The notes beneath the pieces were generated by a model that was not told the DNA's origin, searched no databases, and saw only the letters and a program-made list of their open reading frames with translations. From NCBI GenBank assembly GCA_900468625.1, contig UBUL01000009.1, forward strand, positions 124,001 through 188,000: a stretch of 64,000 bases of DNA, read 5' to 3'. The position numbers and the translations under genes are program-made. The stretch is from Hyphomicrobiales bacterium. GTDB taxonomy: Bacteria; Pseudomonadota; Alphaproteobacteria; Rhizobiales; Rhizobiaceae. Shown piece after piece: positions 1 through 9,575 of the stretch (its first letter is position 1; every line of letters starts with the position of its first letter).

Positions 1-1
1 C

Positions 2-862
2 GAATCGGGCGGCTCAGGCGCCGGCCTGAAGGAATTCTGCAAGGGCGTGGGAACGGATTCCATCGACATCGCCAATTCATCGCGCCCGATCAAGAGCAGT
101 GAAATCGAAGCCTGCAAGGCCGTCGGCGTTGCCGATATTCAGCAGATCAAGATCGGTTATGACGGTATCGTCTTCGCCTTCGACAAGGGCAATCCGGACA
201 TCAGGTTCGAGCCGGCCGATCTCTACAAGGCCCTTGCCGCCGAAGTGGTCGTCGATGGCAAGCTGGTCGCCAACCCCTACAAGAAATGGTCCGAGATCAA
301 TCCGTCGCTGCCGGATTTCGAAATCGCCGCCTATATTCCGGGCGAGAAGCACGGCACGCGTGAAGTCTTCGAAGAGAAGGTACTTGCCGCCGGCTGCAAG
401 GCTTCCGGCGCGGCCGATGTCATCAAGGCGGCTGTCTCCGATGCCGAGCGGCAGGCCAAGAAATGCATTGCCGTGCGCAAGGATGGCGCTGCTGTCGATA
501 TCGACGGCGATTACCCCGAAACGCTGGCCCGCATCAATGCCAACAAACACGGCATCGGTGTTTTCGGTCTCTATTTCTTTCAGAACAATGCCGACAAGCT
601 GAAGGTTGCCACCGTGAGCGGCATCGTGCCCTCCGGTCAGACGATCGCGGATGGCACCTATCCGGTATCGCGGCCACTGTTCTTCTATGTCAAGAAGGCC
701 CATCTGGGTGTCGTCCCCGGGCTCAAGGAATATGTCGATTTCTTCACCAGCGATCAGATGATCGGACCGGACAGCCCGTTGGCGGAATACGGCCTTGTGC
801 CGGCGCCGGATGCCGAGCGCAGCCAAATCCGCAAGGACTTTGCTGACGGGAAGATCATGTGA
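2..862 (+). CDS. pstS: Phosphate ABC transporter periplasmic phosphate-binding protein PstS (5' truncated)
   Basis: This is the C-terminal 286 residues of the high-affinity periplasmic phosphate receptor; the start lies before the window. The frame is open from base 2, and the first residues read SGGSGAGLKEFC, the phosphate-binding loop typical of PstS. Further on come the YPxSRPLFFYVK stretch and the C-terminal helix of the family. It delivers phosphate to PstC/PstA, whose genes follow about 60 bases downstream in the order normal for a pst operon. The Pho-box promoter is not in the window. A GTG at 47 is an internal codon, not a start. Confidence 0.95.
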   Translation, partial: ESGGSGAGLKEFCKGVGTDSIDIANSSRPIKSSEIEACKAVGVADIQQIKIGYDGIVFAFDKGNPDIRFEPADLYKALAAEVVVDGKLVANPYKKWSEINPSLPDFEIAAYIPGEKHGTREVFEEKVLAAGCKASGAADVIKAAVSDAERQAKKCIAVRKDGAAVDIDGDYPETLARINANKHGIGVFGLYFFQNNADKLKVATVSGIVPSGQTIADGTYPVSRPLFFYVKKAHLGVVPGLKEYVDFFTSDQMIGPDSPLAEYGLVPAPDAERSQIRKDFADGKIM

Positions 863-924
863 ATGCGTAAGGATTGGACACCGGCGCGGCTTGGTGCCGC
901 GCCGGCGTTCGCCGGGGAATGGGA

Positions 925-2406
925 ATGAGTGTATCGCTGCTGCTGCTTTGCCTGTCGGTCATCGGCGCCTTTGCTTTCGTGCTGGGGCGGGTGAGGGCGG
1001 CTGCGCTGTCGGGCGGCAGGTCCTCGGCCATGCATTCCCGGCTCGGCTACCACGGCGCCTATGCCGCCATATGGGCGGTGCTTCCGGCTTTGACGCTCGT
1101 CTGTGTCTGGCTGATCGCCAGCCCCATCGTCATCGATCGCCTGGTGACCAAATCCTTTCCTGAAGAGGTTCAGGCTCTGCCACCGGCCGAACTCAATCTC
1201 AGCTACGGCATGGTGCGCAGCATCGCCCATGGCATGCGCATGCTGGATGGCCGGGAGCTTGCCGATGTCGATGGCGGCAAGGCCGATCTTCAACTGCTGC
1301 TGGCGCAAAAAGGCGTTCCCCTCGCCGTTCGCCCCACGGGCTACATGATCGACGCCGCCAACAAGTATAACAGCATGCGTGAAATCGGCCGGATGGTGAT
1401 GTCGGCGGCGGCGATCGTCGTTTCGCTGCTCTGCGCGGTCTGCGGCCTTCGTGCCATCGCACCGCGTTTTCGTGCCCGCAACCGTGTCGAACAGGTCATT
1501 CTCGGCGCATTGATCATCGCCTCCTCCATCGCCGTGTTGACGACGGTGGGAATCGTCGTTTCGATGCTTTCGGAAGCGGCGCGCTTCTTCAGCATGGTGC
1601 CTGCCGACGAATTCTTCTTCGGAACCGTATGGGATCCGCGCTTTGCCGGCGCGGGGTCACAGACCTCGGGCACCTTCGGCCTGATTCCGCTGCTGGCGGG
1701 AACGATCTATATCGGCCTCGTGGCCATGCTCTTCGCCGTCCCCATCGGCCTGTTCGCGGCGATCTACATGGCCGAATATGCTTCCGCACGCGTTCGCTCC
1801 GTCGCCAAGCCGATGCTGGAGGTTCTGGCCGGCATTCCCACGATCGTCTACGGCTTTTTCGCCCTCGTGACCGTCGGACCGTTTCTGAGAGATATCTCCG
1901 CCGAGATCCATGGCTTGATGACCGGAAGCTATAGAAGCTTCATCGAGGCGCAGAGCGTTTTGACGGCCGGCTTCGTCATGGGAGTGATGCTCATTCCTTA
2001 CGTCTCTTCGCTATCGGACGACATCATCACGGCCGTGCCGCGCTCGCTTCGCGACGGCTCGCTCGGCCTTGGCGCCACGCGGTCCGAGACGGTCAAGCGC
2101 GTGCTGCTGCCGGCTGCCCTTCCGGGCATCGTCGGCGCGCTGCTGATGACCGCGTCGAGGGCCGTCGGCGAAACCATGATCGTTGTGCTGGCCGCAGGCG
2201 TAGCGGCGCGCATGCAGCTCGATCCCTTCGAGCCGATGACCACCGTCACGGTGAAGATCGTCAACCAGCTGACCGGGGATCTTGAGTTCACCTCGCCGCA
2301 GACACTCGTCGCCTTCGCGCTCGGCATCACGCTGTTCTGCCTGACCCTGTGCCTCAACGTCTATGCGCTCTACATCGTCCGCCGATACAGGGAGCAATAC
2401 GAATGA
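925..2406 (+). CDS. pstC: Phosphate ABC transporter permease PstC
   Basis: This inner-membrane permease subunit of the PstSCAB phosphate importer has 493 residues. An N-terminal hydrophobic segment is followed by a soluble insertion, then a C-terminal permease domain with about six helices. It carries the EAA-type loop (AVPRSLRDGSLGLGATRSETV) that contacts PstB. The long N-terminal extension resembles the enlarged PstC of other alphaproteobacteria. ATG 925 was chosen because a GGGG run lies 7 bases upstream; ATG 919 and TTG 874 are in frame but badly spaced. Its stop overlaps the pstA start as ATGA, implying translational coupling. Confidence 0.95.
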   Translation: MSVSLLLLCLSVIGAFAFVLGRVRAAALSGGRSSAMHSRLGYHGAYAAIWAVLPALTLVCVWLIASPIVIDRLVTKSFPEEVQALPPAELNLSYGMVRSIAHGMRMLDGRELADVDGGKADLQLLLAQKGVPLAVRPTGYMIDAANKYNSMREIGRMVMSAAAIVVSLLCAVCGLRAIAPRFRARNRVEQVILGALIIASSIAVLTTVGIVVSMLSEAARFFSMVPADEFFFGTVWDPRFAGAGSQTSGTFGLIPLLAGTIYIGLVAMLFAVPIGLFAAIYMAEYASARVRSVAKPMLEVLAGIPTIVYGFFALVTVGPFLRDISAEIHGLMTGSYRSFIEAQSVLTAGFVMGVMLIPYVSSLSDDIITAVPRSLRDGSLGLGATRSETVKRVLLPAALPGIVGALLMTASRAVGETMIVVLAAGVAARMQLDPFEPMTTVTVKIVNQLTGDLEFTSPQTLVAFALGITLFCLTLCLNVYALYIVRRYREQYE

Positions 2407-3737
2407 GCGACGTCGTATCCTCCTCAGCGCCGAATATGCCTCGCGGGCTCACGCCGGGTGCGTTTATGCGCCGCGATATCGGCATCAGACGGCGCTATGC
2501 CGCCGAGCGCCGCTTTCGCGCCTACGGCTTCACAGCCGTCATCTTCGGTCTTGTGTTCCTTGTTATCCTGGTCTCGACCGTGGTCGGCAACGGCTATACA
2601 GCCTTCGTGCAGACGTCGATCACCCTGCCGATCGAATTCGCGGAGAAGACGATCGACCCGGCGGGCAGGCGCGGCAGCGATCCGAAGGTCCTGATAGCAG
2701 CCAATTATCAGGTGCTGGTGCGAGAAGGGCTGGTGAAGGCGCTCGGCATTGATCCCGCCAATCACGCGCTCGTTCGTGAAGCGATCGCCATGGTATCGGA
2801 CGGCGCCAGGATCGTGCTTCGCGACCGGGTCGCCGCCAATCCGTCGATCATTGGAACGACGGAGAACGTCACCTTCCTGGCCAGCGCCAACATCGATTCC
2901 GCCAGCAAGGGACAGATCGATCTGACCGTCAGTGAGAAGGACCGTAAGGTATCCGACCGGCAGGTCGCCTGGATGAAACGGCTCAGCGATAGCGGCGCGT
3001 TATATAAGGCCTTCAACAGCGGCCTCTTTCTGTCCGGAAATTCGAGCCGGCCGGAAGCTGCGGGGCTCGGTGTCGCGCTGATCGGCTCGCTCTATCTGAT
3101 GCTGACCGTGCTCGTGCTCGCCTTGCCCATCGGCGTCGCCGCCTCGATTTATCTGGAGGAGTTCGCGCCGAAGAACCGGCTGACGGATCTGATCGAGGTC
3201 AACATCAACAATCTCGCCGCCGTGCCCTCGATCGTCTACGGTCTCCTGGGCCTCTCGGTCTTCATCAACACGATGGGCCTGCCGCGCTCGGCTTCGCTGG
3301 TCGGCGGTCTCGTATTGAGCCTGATGACGCTGCCGATGATCATCATCGCGACGCGCTCGGCGCTGCGGGCAGTGCCGCCGTCGATCCGTAGTGCTGCGCT
3401 CGGCCTTGGCGCCTCGCGCATGCAGATGGTTTTCCATCACGTCCTGCCGCTTGCGATGCCCGGCATTCTGACGGGCACGATCCTCGGGCTTGCCCATGCG
3501 CTCGGCGAGACGGCGCCGCTGCTCTTGATCGGCATGGTCGCCTTCGTCGCCAATTATCCGGCATCGCCGCTCGATCCTTCGACGGCGCTGCCCGTGCAGA
3601 TCTACATGTGGGCGAACGAAGCCGAGCGTGCCTTCGTCGAAAGGACGTCCGGCGCCATCATCGTGCTGCTCTTCTTCCTCGTCGCGATGAACATCGGCGC
3701 CATCCTGCTGCGCCGCCGCTTCGAACGGCGCTGGTAA
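2403..3737 (+). CDS. pstA: Phosphate ABC transporter permease PstA
   Basis: This is the second permease subunit of the phosphate importer, 444 residues. One N-terminal membrane segment near residues 35-60 is followed by a soluble periplasmic region of about 170 residues and a C-terminal permease domain. The cytoplasmic coupling loop reads [21 protein letters not shown]. The start ATG overlaps the pstC stop by four bases, so translation is probably coupled. The next gene is pstB, 14 bases downstream. The large soluble insertion mirrors the one in PstC, and the pair probably evolved together. Confidence 0.95.
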   Translation: MSDVVSSSAPNMPRGLTPGAFMRRDIGIRRRYAAERRFRAYGFTAVIFGLVFLVILVSTVVGNGYTAFVQTSITLPIEFAEKTIDPAGRRGSDPKVLIAANYQVLVREGLVKALGIDPANHALVREAIAMVSDGARIVLRDRVAANPSIIGTTENVTFLASANIDSASKGQIDLTVSEKDRKVSDRQVAWMKRLSDSGALYKAFNSGLFLSGNSSRPEAAGLGVALIGSLYLMLTVLVLALPIGVAASIYLEEFAPKNRLTDLIEVNINNLAAVPSIVYGLLGLSVFINTMGLPRSASLVGGLVLSLMTLPMIIIATRSALRAVPPSIRSAALGLGASRMQMVFHHVLPLAMPGILTGTILGLAHALGETAPLLLIGMVAFVANYPASPLDPSTALPVQIYMWANEAERAFVERTSGAIIVLLFFLVAMNIGAILLRRRFERRW

Positions 3738-3751
3738 GGGAGGGTCGTAAG

Positions 3752-4567
3752 ATGAACATGATGACCGAAGCCGCAAGCGAAAGAGCATTGACCAGGAAGA
3801 TGACGACGATCCCCTACAAGATGATCGGCCAGGATGTTTCGGTCTTCTATGGCGACAAGCGCGCGCTCTTCGACGTCGATCTGAAGATACGCGCCAATAC
3901 GGTCACGGCTCTCATCGGCCCGTCCGGCTGCGGCAAGTCCACCTTCCTGCGCTGCCTCAACCGCATGAACGATACGATCGAGACATGCCGCGTCACCGGC
4001 AAGATCACGCTCGACGATCAGGACGTCTACGACAATAGCATCGATGTCGTGGAATTGCGTGCCCGCGTCGGCATGGTCTTCCAGAAACCCAACCCGTTTC
4101 CAAAGTCGATCTACGAGAACGTCGCCTACGGCCCGCGCATCCATGGCCTGCATCGTTCGAAGGCCGATCTCGAGCATATCGTCGAAACCAGCCTACAGAA
4201 GGCCGGTCTCTGGGGTGAGGTCAAGGATCGGCTCCATGATGCCGGCACGAGCCTGTCCGGCGGTCAGCAGCAGCGCTTGTGCATAGCCCGCGCCGTCGCG
4301 GTCAGCCCGGAGGTCATCCTGATGGACGAGCCGTGCTCGGCGCTCGATCCGATCGCGACCGCCAAGGTCGAGGATCTCATTCACGAGCTGCGGGAGAATT
4401 TCACCATCGTCATCGTGACGCACTCCATGCAGCAGGCAGCCCGCGTCTCGCAACGCACCGCAATGTTCCACCTCGGCCATCTGGTCGAGGAGAACGACAC
4501 CGATAAGATGTTCACCAATCCCGACGATTTCCGCACGCAGGATTACATCATGGGCCGTTTTGGTTGA
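3752..4567 (+). CDS. pstB: Phosphate ABC transporter ATP-binding protein PstB
   Basis: This ATPase powers phosphate import, 271 residues. It has Walker [10 protein letters not shown], the Q-loop in [10 protein letters not shown] (typical of PstB), the signature [14 protein letters not shown], Walker [14 protein letters not shown], and the switch histidine in [11 protein letters not shown] 3752 follows GGGAGGG at 3738-3744 and fits the family's N-terminus. A longer open frame runs back into pstA but lacks conserved sequence. With PhoU, PstB also takes part in phosphate sensing towards PhoR, which is not in the window. Confidence 0.97.
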   Translation: MNMMTEAASERALTRKMTTIPYKMIGQDVSVFYGDKRALFDVDLKIRANTVTALIGPSGCGKSTFLRCLNRMNDTIETCRVTGKITLDDQDVYDNSIDVVELRARVGMVFQKPNPFPKSIYENVAYGPRIHGLHRSKADLEHIVETSLQKAGLWGEVKDRLHDAGTSLSGGQQQRLCIARAVAVSPEVILMDEPCSALDPIATAKVEDLIHELRENFTIVIVTHSMQQAARVSQRTAMFHLGHLVEENDTDKMFTNPDDFRTQDYIMGRFG

Positions 4568-4619
4568 TGATGTCAGGCGCGCGGCTCCTTTCACACAGTT
4601 CACTTTGAGGATAGAAAAA

Positions 4620-5333
4620 ATGGTCTCCACTCACATTCTCTCAGCCTACGACGAAGACCTGAAGTTCCTGACGCGCCGCATTGCGGAAATGGGCGGCCTG
4701 GCCGAGCAGATGGTCAGCGACAGCGTACGCGCCCTGGTCAACAGCGACGCGGCCCTGGCCCAGAAGGTCATCTCCGACGATGTGGTTCTCGACCATGCCG
4801 AGCGCGAAGTCGGCGACAAGGCGATCGTCACGATCGCCCGCCGTCAGCCGATGGCCGCCGACCTTCGCGAAATCATGGGCTCGATCCGCATCGCCTCCGA
4901 TCTGGAGCGCGTCGGCGATCTCGGCAAGAACACTGCAAAGCGCGTCATTGCCGTACAGGGCACCGGCGTCCCCCGCCGTCTTGCCCGCGGCATCGAGCAT
5001 CTCTCCGAACTGGCATTGAGCCAGCTCAAGGAAGTTCTGGACGTTTACGCCACCCGCTCGCCGGACAAGGCCGTGTCGATCCGCGAACGCGACGAGGAAA
5101 TCGACGCCATGTATACCTCGCTCTTCCGCGAGATGCTGACCTACATGATGGAAGATCCGCGCAACATCACCACCTGCACGCATCTTCTCTTCTGCGCCAA
5201 GAACATCGAGCGCATCGGCGACCATGCCACCAACATCGCCGAGACGATCTATTACATGGCGACTGGTGCTCAGCCGGAAGGCGAGCGCCCGAAGGATGAT
5301 ACCGCCAACACCGTCGGCGCGGTGACGGAATAA
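4620..5333 (+). CDS. phoU: Phosphate signalling protein PhoU
   Basis: PhoU is a cytoplasmic negative regulator that links the PstSCAB transporter to the PhoR/PhoB two-component system. The 237-residue protein shows the duplicated three-helix PhoU repeat. Each half carries a metal-binding style segment (RIASDLERVGDLGKN and CAKNIERIGDHATN). ATG 4620 gives the usual length. It lies 52 bases after pstB and 31 bases before phoB, so all belong to one Pho operon. Confidence 0.96.
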   Translation: MVSTHILSAYDEDLKFLTRRIAEMGGLAEQMVSDSVRALVNSDAALAQKVISDDVVLDHAEREVGDKAIVTIARRQPMAADLREIMGSIRIASDLERVGDLGKNTAKRVIAVQGTGVPRRLARGIEHLSELALSQLKEVLDVYATRSPDKAVSIRERDEEIDAMYTSLFREMLTYMMEDPRNITTCTHLLFCAKNIERIGDHATNIAETIYYMATGAQPEGERPKDDTANTVGAVTE

Positions 5334-5364
5334 TTTGGAAGCGAAGAAAGGAGACCATAGGCGC

Positions 5365-6048
5365 ATGGTTCCGAGAGTTGCTGTTGTAGAAGACGAGGAA
5401 GCGCTCAGCGTTCTGCTGCGCTACAATCTCGAGGCCGAAGGCTTCGAGGTAGATACGATCCTCAGAGGCGATGAGGCCGAGCTGCGTCTCCAGGAGCGCA
5501 TCCCCGATCTCCTGATCCTCGACTGGATGCTCCCCGGCGTGTCCGGCATCGAGCTCTGCCGCCGGCTGCGCATGCGGCCGGAGACCGAGCGCCTGCCGAT
5601 CATCATGCTGACCGCCCGCGGCGAGGAAAGCGAGCGCGTGCGTGGCCTTTCCACCGGCGCGGACGACTACGTCGTCAAGCCGTTCTCGACGCCGGAGCTG
5701 ATGGCTCGCGTCAAGGCGATGCTGCGCCGTGCCCGCCCGGAGGTTCTCTCCACGGTGTTGCGTTGCGGCGATATCGAGCTGGACCGCGAAACTCACCGTG
5801 TCCACCGCAAGAGCCGCGAAGTGCGGCTGGGGCCGACGGAATTCCGCCTGCTGGAATTCCTGATGTCCTCGCCGGGCCGCGTCTTCTCGCGCTCACAGCT
5901 GCTCGACGGTGTCTGGGGCCACGATATCTATGTCGACGAACGCACTGTCGACGTTCATGTCGGCCGCCTGCGCAAGGCGCTCAATTTCTCCAATATGCAG
6001 GATGTCATCCGCACCGTTCGCGGCGCGGGCTATTCCATGGAAGCCTGA
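5365..6048 (+). CDS. phoB: Phosphate regulon response regulator PhoB
   Basis: This OmpR-family response regulator activates the Pho regulon when phosphate is scarce. The 227-residue protein has an N-terminal receiver domain with acidic residues VVEDE, the phosphoacceptor Asp53 in LILDWMLPG, the switch Thr in MLTARG and the Lys in VVKPF. The C-terminal winged-helix domain carries the usual VRTVRGAGYS end. ATG 5365 follows AAAGGAG at 5347-5353. It is the last gene of the pst-phoU-phoB run and is followed by an intrinsic terminator. The partner kinase PhoR is not in the window. Confidence 0.96.
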   Translation: MVPRVAVVEDEEALSVLLRYNLEAEGFEVDTILRGDEAELRLQERIPDLLILDWMLPGVSGIELCRRLRMRPETERLPIIMLTARGEESERVRGLSTGADDYVVKPFSTPELMARVKAMLRRARPEVLSTVLRCGDIELDRETHRVHRKSREVRLGPTEFRLLEFLMSSPGRVFSRSQLLDGVWGHDIYVDERTVDVHVGRLRKALNFSNMQDVIRTVRGAGYSMEA

Positions 6049-6094
6049 GCGGCAAGGCCGCTCGGGCATCACTACATAGCGGCGGAAATAGAAA

Positions 6095-6120
6095 AACGGG
6101 CCTCGAGTGGCCCGTTTCTC
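6095..6120 (+). terminator. Intrinsic terminator after phoB
   Basis: Arms 6095-6102 (AACGGGCC) and 6109-6116 (GGCCCGTT) form a perfect 8-bp stem with a 6-base loop, followed by TCTC. It closes the pst-phoU-phoB operon. Being symmetrical, it could also stop gcrA transcripts arriving from the other side. Confidence 0.8.
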
Positions 6121-6146
6121 ATTTGCAGCGCCGCACACCATATGTG

Positions 6147-6190
6147 GCGCGCAAAGGTCGCTGCAGCGCTTTAAATCTGCTGCACAATGT
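6147..6190. repeat. Partial copy of a rhizobial intergenic repeat (family 1)
   Basis: The segment CGCTTTAAATCTGCTGCAC and its left flank match, on the opposite strand, the stretch at 21229-21255, and more loosely 8374-8468. This copy is short and lies between the phoB terminator and the end of gcrA. Confidence 0.6.
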
Positions 6191-6195
6191 GACGC

Positions 6196-6723
6196 TTAGC
6201 CGTTGTTCCGGCGGCGATCATGCACCGGCTGGTATGCCATGCGTTGATGATAGGTGCAGTAAGGCGACGAATCCGGGCTGTCATTGCCGCAGAAGTGGAA
6301 ATCGTCCTTCAGCGGGTCGCCGACCGGCCACTTGCAGGTGCGTTCCGTCAGCTCCGTCAGGCCAAGCCGGCGGGAGATCGGGACGACGACGTTTGCAGCC
6401 GGGCGATATTGGATTTCGTTGACGGAATCGACCTCGATCTCTTCCTTCAGCATGGTTGCGCCCTGCTGGCGGGTGACTACGGTGCGCGTGGCAACGCGCG
6501 ATCCGTAGCTCGTGGCGCGAGGAGCTGTGGCGCTGCGCTTCGGCGTGCGCGTCGCGGTTGTCGTGCCGCCTGCCTTCGCTCGGCCGGGAAGGTTGAGGCG
6601 GTGTACCTTGCCGATAACGGCATTACGGCTCACTCCGCCAAGCTGCGCAGCGATCTGGCTGGCGCTCAACCCTTCGGACCATAGCTTTTTCAGCTTCTCG
6701 ACGCGTTCGTCTGTCCAATTCAT
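6196..6723 (-). CDS. gcrA: Cell-cycle regulator GcrA
   Basis: GcrA is an alphaproteobacterial cell-cycle transcription factor that acts with sigma-70 RNA polymerase at promoters carrying methylated GANTC (CcrM) sites. The 175-residue protein starts with the diagnostic helix-turn-helix (WTDERVEKLKKLWSEG then SASQIAAQLGGVSRNAVIGK). A basic, Ala/Thr-rich linker follows, then the conserved C-terminal sigma-interacting region (CKWPVGDP...FHFCGND...YCTYHQRMAY). The start ATG (6721-6723) coincides with the conserved N-terminus. Its upstream region holds an unusual group of GANTC sites, reported separately. Confidence 0.96.
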   Translation of the reverse strand: MNWTDERVEKLKKLWSEGLSASQIAAQLGGVSRNAVIGKVHRLNLPGRAKAGGTTTATRTPKRSATAPRATSYGSRVATRTVVTRQQGATMLKEEIEVDSVNEIQYRPAANVVVPISRRLGLTELTERTCKWPVGDPLKDDFHFCGNDSPDSSPYCTYHQRMAYQPVHDRRRNNG

Positions 6724-7146
6724 GCCCTGTCTCCGCTGTCGCGTTTCCGATGGCAGAATCCCTCACCATTGCCTCGCATGGAAACGAGGCGCGAAACGCT
6801 CTAAAATTGTGGTGACTAGTTCCGCCGCATGCAGTCTAGCAATTGCTTTTTAACCTAGTGTGAGGCTGACTCCGTGACAAGAGTCGCGGGAATCTTGAGG
6901 AATCGATTTCGAGGTTTTCCCCAACTTGCTGTCCCGGCGTGGCATTTCTGCAATAGCCGCCGCCGAACCCATCTCTTTTGCCCGCAAGCGCTTTCTCGCA
7001 CCTGCTAAACGCCAGTTTTGTTGACATCGCGGTGCAAAACATCAATAGTGCCGGAGCCGCCGCAAGGCGGCATTTTTGATTTTTTCGGGCCTGTTTCATC
7101 AAATGGAAGCGATCGGTCCTTAAAGTTGTGATCAGGAGATATGGCC
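6724..7146. promoter_or_regulatory. gcrA-argD divergent intergenic region with a GANTC cluster
   Basis: This is 423 bases without a convincing gene. GANTC sites lie at 6756-6760, 6868-6872, 6881-6885, 6890-6894 and 6900-6904; four fall within 37 bases. A TTGACA hexamer lies at 7021-7026. A terminator-like hairpin at 7056-7085 lies on the argD strand. Open frames here have no typical rhizobial codon use. Confidence 0.6.
7056..7085 (+). terminator. Terminator-like hairpin in the argD leader
   Basis: GCCGCC (7056-7061), a GCAA tetraloop of GNRA type, GGCGGC (7066-7071), then ATTTTTGATTTTTT. This is a textbook intrinsic terminator on the + strand, about 60 bases before the argD start and not after any + strand gene. 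It may be an attenuator or the 3' end of a small RNA. Confidence 0.7.
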
Positions 7147-8346
7147 ATGGCCGAGACCACGCCGCTTTATGACACCTATCTGCGCGCTCCGCTGCGGTTC
7201 GAGCGAGGCGAGGGCGTCTGGCTGGTTACCGAAAATGGCGAACGCTACCTCGATTTTGCCGCCGGCGTTGCGGTCAATTCTCTCGGCCATGCGCATCCCC
7301 ATCTCGTCGCGGAGCTGAAGGCACAGGCCGATAAGGTCTGGCATCTGTCCAACCTCTACGAAGTGCCCGGTCAGGAGAAGCTGTCGAAGCGGCTGACGGA
7401 GGCGACCTTCGCCGACAAGGTATTTTTCACCAACTCCGGTGCCGAGGCACTGGAATGCGCCATCAAGACGGCGCGGCGCTATCAATTCGCCAAGGGGCAT
7501 CCCGAAAAGTTCCACATCATCACCTTCGAGGGCGCCTTCCACGGCCGCACCATCGCGACGATCGCCGCCGGCGGTCAGGAAAAGTACATCGAGGGCTTCG
7601 GCCCGAAGGCGCCGGGCTTCGATCAGGTGCAGTTCGGCGATCTCGATGCCGTGCGTGCCGCCATCACCGAGGCGACGGCCGCGATCCTGATCGAGCCAGT
7701 ACAGGGCGAGGGCGGCATCCGCCCAGCCACCAACGAATTCCTGCGCGGGCTGCGCCAGATCTGCGACGAGCACGGCCTGCTGTTGATCCTCGATGAAGTG
7801 CAATGCGGCGTCGGCCGTACGGGCAAGCTCTTTGCTTATGAATGGGCCGGCATCGAGCCTGACATCATGGCCGTCGCCAAGGGCATCGGCGGCGGTTTCC
7901 CGCTCGGCGCCTGCCTTGCGACGGCGGAAGCCGCTTCGGGCATGAAGGCGGGCACGCATGGTTCGACATATGGCGGCAATCCGCTCGCCATGGCGGTCGG
8001 CAATGCCGTTCTCGACGTCGTGCTTGCCGAAGGCTTCCTGCAGCATGTGCGCGATGTCGCGCTGGTTTTCCGCCAGGGGCTCGCCTCGCTCAAGGATCGT
8101 TTTCCAGATATCATCGAAGACGTTCGCGGCGAAGGGCTGATGCTCGGCGTCAAGGCGGCCATTCCGCAGGCGGACCTACTGCAGGCGATCCGCGCCGAGC
8201 ATCTGCTTGGCGTTCCGGCCGGCGACAATGTCATCCGCCTGCTGCCGCCGCTGGTGGTGACCGCTGAAGAAGCGCGCGAAGGTCTTGCCCGCCTGGAACG
8301 TGCCGCGGAGCGCGCGCGCTCTGCCCGCGCCAAGAAATCGGCTTGA
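7147..8346 (+). CDS. argD: Acetylornithine aminotransferase ArgD
   Basis: This PLP-dependent class III aminotransferase converts N-acetylglutamate semialdehyde to N-acetylornithine in arginine biosynthesis. It has 399 residues. Visible motifs are the cofactor region [15 protein letters not shown], the Asp in [15 protein letters not shown] and the Schiff-base lysine in [17 protein letters not shown] 7147 sits 8 bases after AGGAG (7134-7138); ATG 7141 is in frame but only 2 bases from it. argF follows, so the two probably work in one arginine unit. Acetylornithine aminotransferases of this class can also act on succinyl-diaminopimelate intermediates. Confidence 0.93.
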   Translation: MAETTPLYDTYLRAPLRFERGEGVWLVTENGERYLDFAAGVAVNSLGHAHPHLVAELKAQADKVWHLSNLYEVPGQEKLSKRLTEATFADKVFFTNSGAEALECAIKTARRYQFAKGHPEKFHIITFEGAFHGRTIATIAAGGQEKYIEGFGPKAPGFDQVQFGDLDAVRAAITEATAAILIEPVQGEGGIRPATNEFLRGLRQICDEHGLLLILDEVQCGVGRTGKLFAYEWAGIEPDIMAVAKGIGGGFPLGACLATAEAASGMKAGTHGSTYGGNPLAMAVGNAVLDVVLAEGFLQHVRDVALVFRQGLASLKDRFPDIIEDVRGEGLMLGVKAAIPQADLLQAIRAEHLLGVPAGDNVIRLLPPLVVTAEEAREGLARLERAAERARSARAKKSA

Positions 8347-8373
8347 ACTCAACGCCCGTAGATGGGGCGATTA

Positions 8374-8468
8374 CTGCGCCGCGCGTCGGGCGACGCAAAG
8401 GACGCAGTAACATTTAGGAATCGCATAAGCTTTCCTAAAATCGATGCCGATTTAAGGGCTTATGCGTG
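8374..8468. repeat. Rhizobial intergenic repeat (family 1) between argD and argF
   Basis: This roughly 95-base segment aligns by eye with the reverse complement of 21164-21264. Both contain a GC-rich CGCCGCGC-like end, a central stretch with TAAAATCGATGCCGATTTAAGG here, and an ATGC-containing far end. It lies in the argD-argF gap and stops about 45 bases before the argF start, so it would be part of any argD-argF transcript. Confidence 0.55.
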
Positions 8469-8512
8469 CCCCACGCGGGCGTTATTGTTTTTTCTGGAGC
8501 ACAGGTAAGGAC

Positions 8513-9430
8513 ATGGCTTCTCCGAAACACTTTCTCGACCTCTCTGCCGTTCCGGCTGCCGATCTGCGTCACATCATCGATGACGCGATCGTGCGAAAGA
8601 GCGCACAGAAGGCCGGCACGGCCGACAAGCCGCTCGCCGGCAAGATGCTGGCGATGATCTTCGAGAAGCCGTCCACCCGAACCCGCGTCTCCTTCGACGT
8701 CGGCATGCGGCAGCTCGGCGGCGAGACGCTGTTCCTCTCCGGCACCGAAATGCAGCTTGGCCGCGCCGAGACGATCGGCGATACGGCAAAGGTGCTGTCG
8801 CGCTATGTCGATGCGATCATGATCCGCACGACCGATCATTCGCGCCTGCTGGAACTGGCCGAGCACGCGACCGTTCCGGTCATCAATGCGCTGACCGACG
8901 ACACGCATCCCTGCCAGATCATGGCCGATATCATGACGTTCGAAGAGCATCGCGGCCCGATCAAGGGCAAGACGCTCGCCTGGACAGGTGACGGCAACAA
9001 TGTGCTGCATTCGCTGATCGAAGGCGCGGCGCGCTTCGGCTATCGCATGAATATGGCGGTACCCCTTGGTTCCGAGCCGAAGGATCACTATCTGAACTGG
9101 GCTCGCAACGAGGGCGCCGAAATCATGCTCTCGCATGACGCAGGCCGCGCGGTCGCCGGCGCCGATTGCGTAGTAACCGATACCTGGGTTTCCATGAATC
9201 AGGAGCACCGGGCTCGCGGTCACAACGTCTTCCAGCCCTATCAGGTCAACAAGGCTTTGATGGCACAGGCCGGCAAAGACGCTTTGTTCATGCATTGCCT
9301 GCCCGCCCATCGCGGGGAGGAGGTGACGGACGAGGTGATCGACGGTCCGCAATCCGTTGTCTTCGATGAGGCGGAAAACCGCCTTCATGCGCAAAAGTCG
9401 ATTCTTGCTTGGTGCCTGGGCGCGATCTGA
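8513..9430 (+). CDS. argF: Ornithine carbamoyltransferase ArgF
   Basis: ArgF makes citrulline from ornithine and carbamoyl phosphate in arginine biosynthesis. It has 305 residues. The carbamoyl-phosphate site [11 protein letters not shown] and HPCQ, and the ornithine site [11 protein letters not shown], are all intact. ATG 8513 gives the family N-terminus [10 protein letters not shown]; an earlier in-frame ATG at 8462 would add unconserved residues from the repeat region. Upstream is argD (166-base gap including a repeat) and downstream is hslO. Confidence 0.96.
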   Translation: MASPKHFLDLSAVPAADLRHIIDDAIVRKSAQKAGTADKPLAGKMLAMIFEKPSTRTRVSFDVGMRQLGGETLFLSGTEMQLGRAETIGDTAKVLSRYVDAIMIRTTDHSRLLELAEHATVPVINALTDDTHPCQIMADIMTFEEHRGPIKGKTLAWTGDGNNVLHSLIEGAARFGYRMNMAVPLGSEPKDHYLNWARNEGAEIMLSHDAGRAVAGADCVVTDTWVSMNQEHRARGHNVFQPYQVNKALMAQAGKDALFMHCLPAHRGEEVTDEVIDGPQSVVFDEAENRLHAQKSILAWCLGAI

Positions 9431-9440
9431 GAATATGAAG

Positions 9441-9459
9441 CCGCGCCTCAAGGGCGCGG
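9441..9459 (+). terminator. GC-rich hairpin after argF
   Basis: CCGCGCC (9441-9447) pairs with GGCGCGG (9453-9459) across a 5-base loop, ten bases after the argF stop. No U-tract follows, so it may protect the mRNA end or pause polymerase rather than terminate. Confidence 0.35.
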
Positions 9460-9474
9460 GCACCAGAGCCGGAT

Positions 9475-9575
9475 GATTTTAGGTCTGTTCGACCTAAAAT
9501 CTGAATCCGCTCTAGAATCAAAGAAATTGAGCATGATGTCGTCCGAAAACCGCTCACACTTTTCGGCATCATGCT
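9475..9575. repeat. Tandem palindromic repeat in the hslO leader
   Basis: There are two back-to-back inverted repeats. The first pairs 9475-9485 (GATTTTAGGTC) with 9491-9501, perfect over 11 bp with a 5-base loop. The second pairs AGCATGATG (9530-9538) with CATCATGCT (9567-9575), and CCGAAAA (9543-9549) with TTTTCGG (9560-9566). The second unit is a sequence I recognise as common between genes of rhizobial genomes. It ends 2 bases before the hslO ribosome-binding site. Confidence 0.75.
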
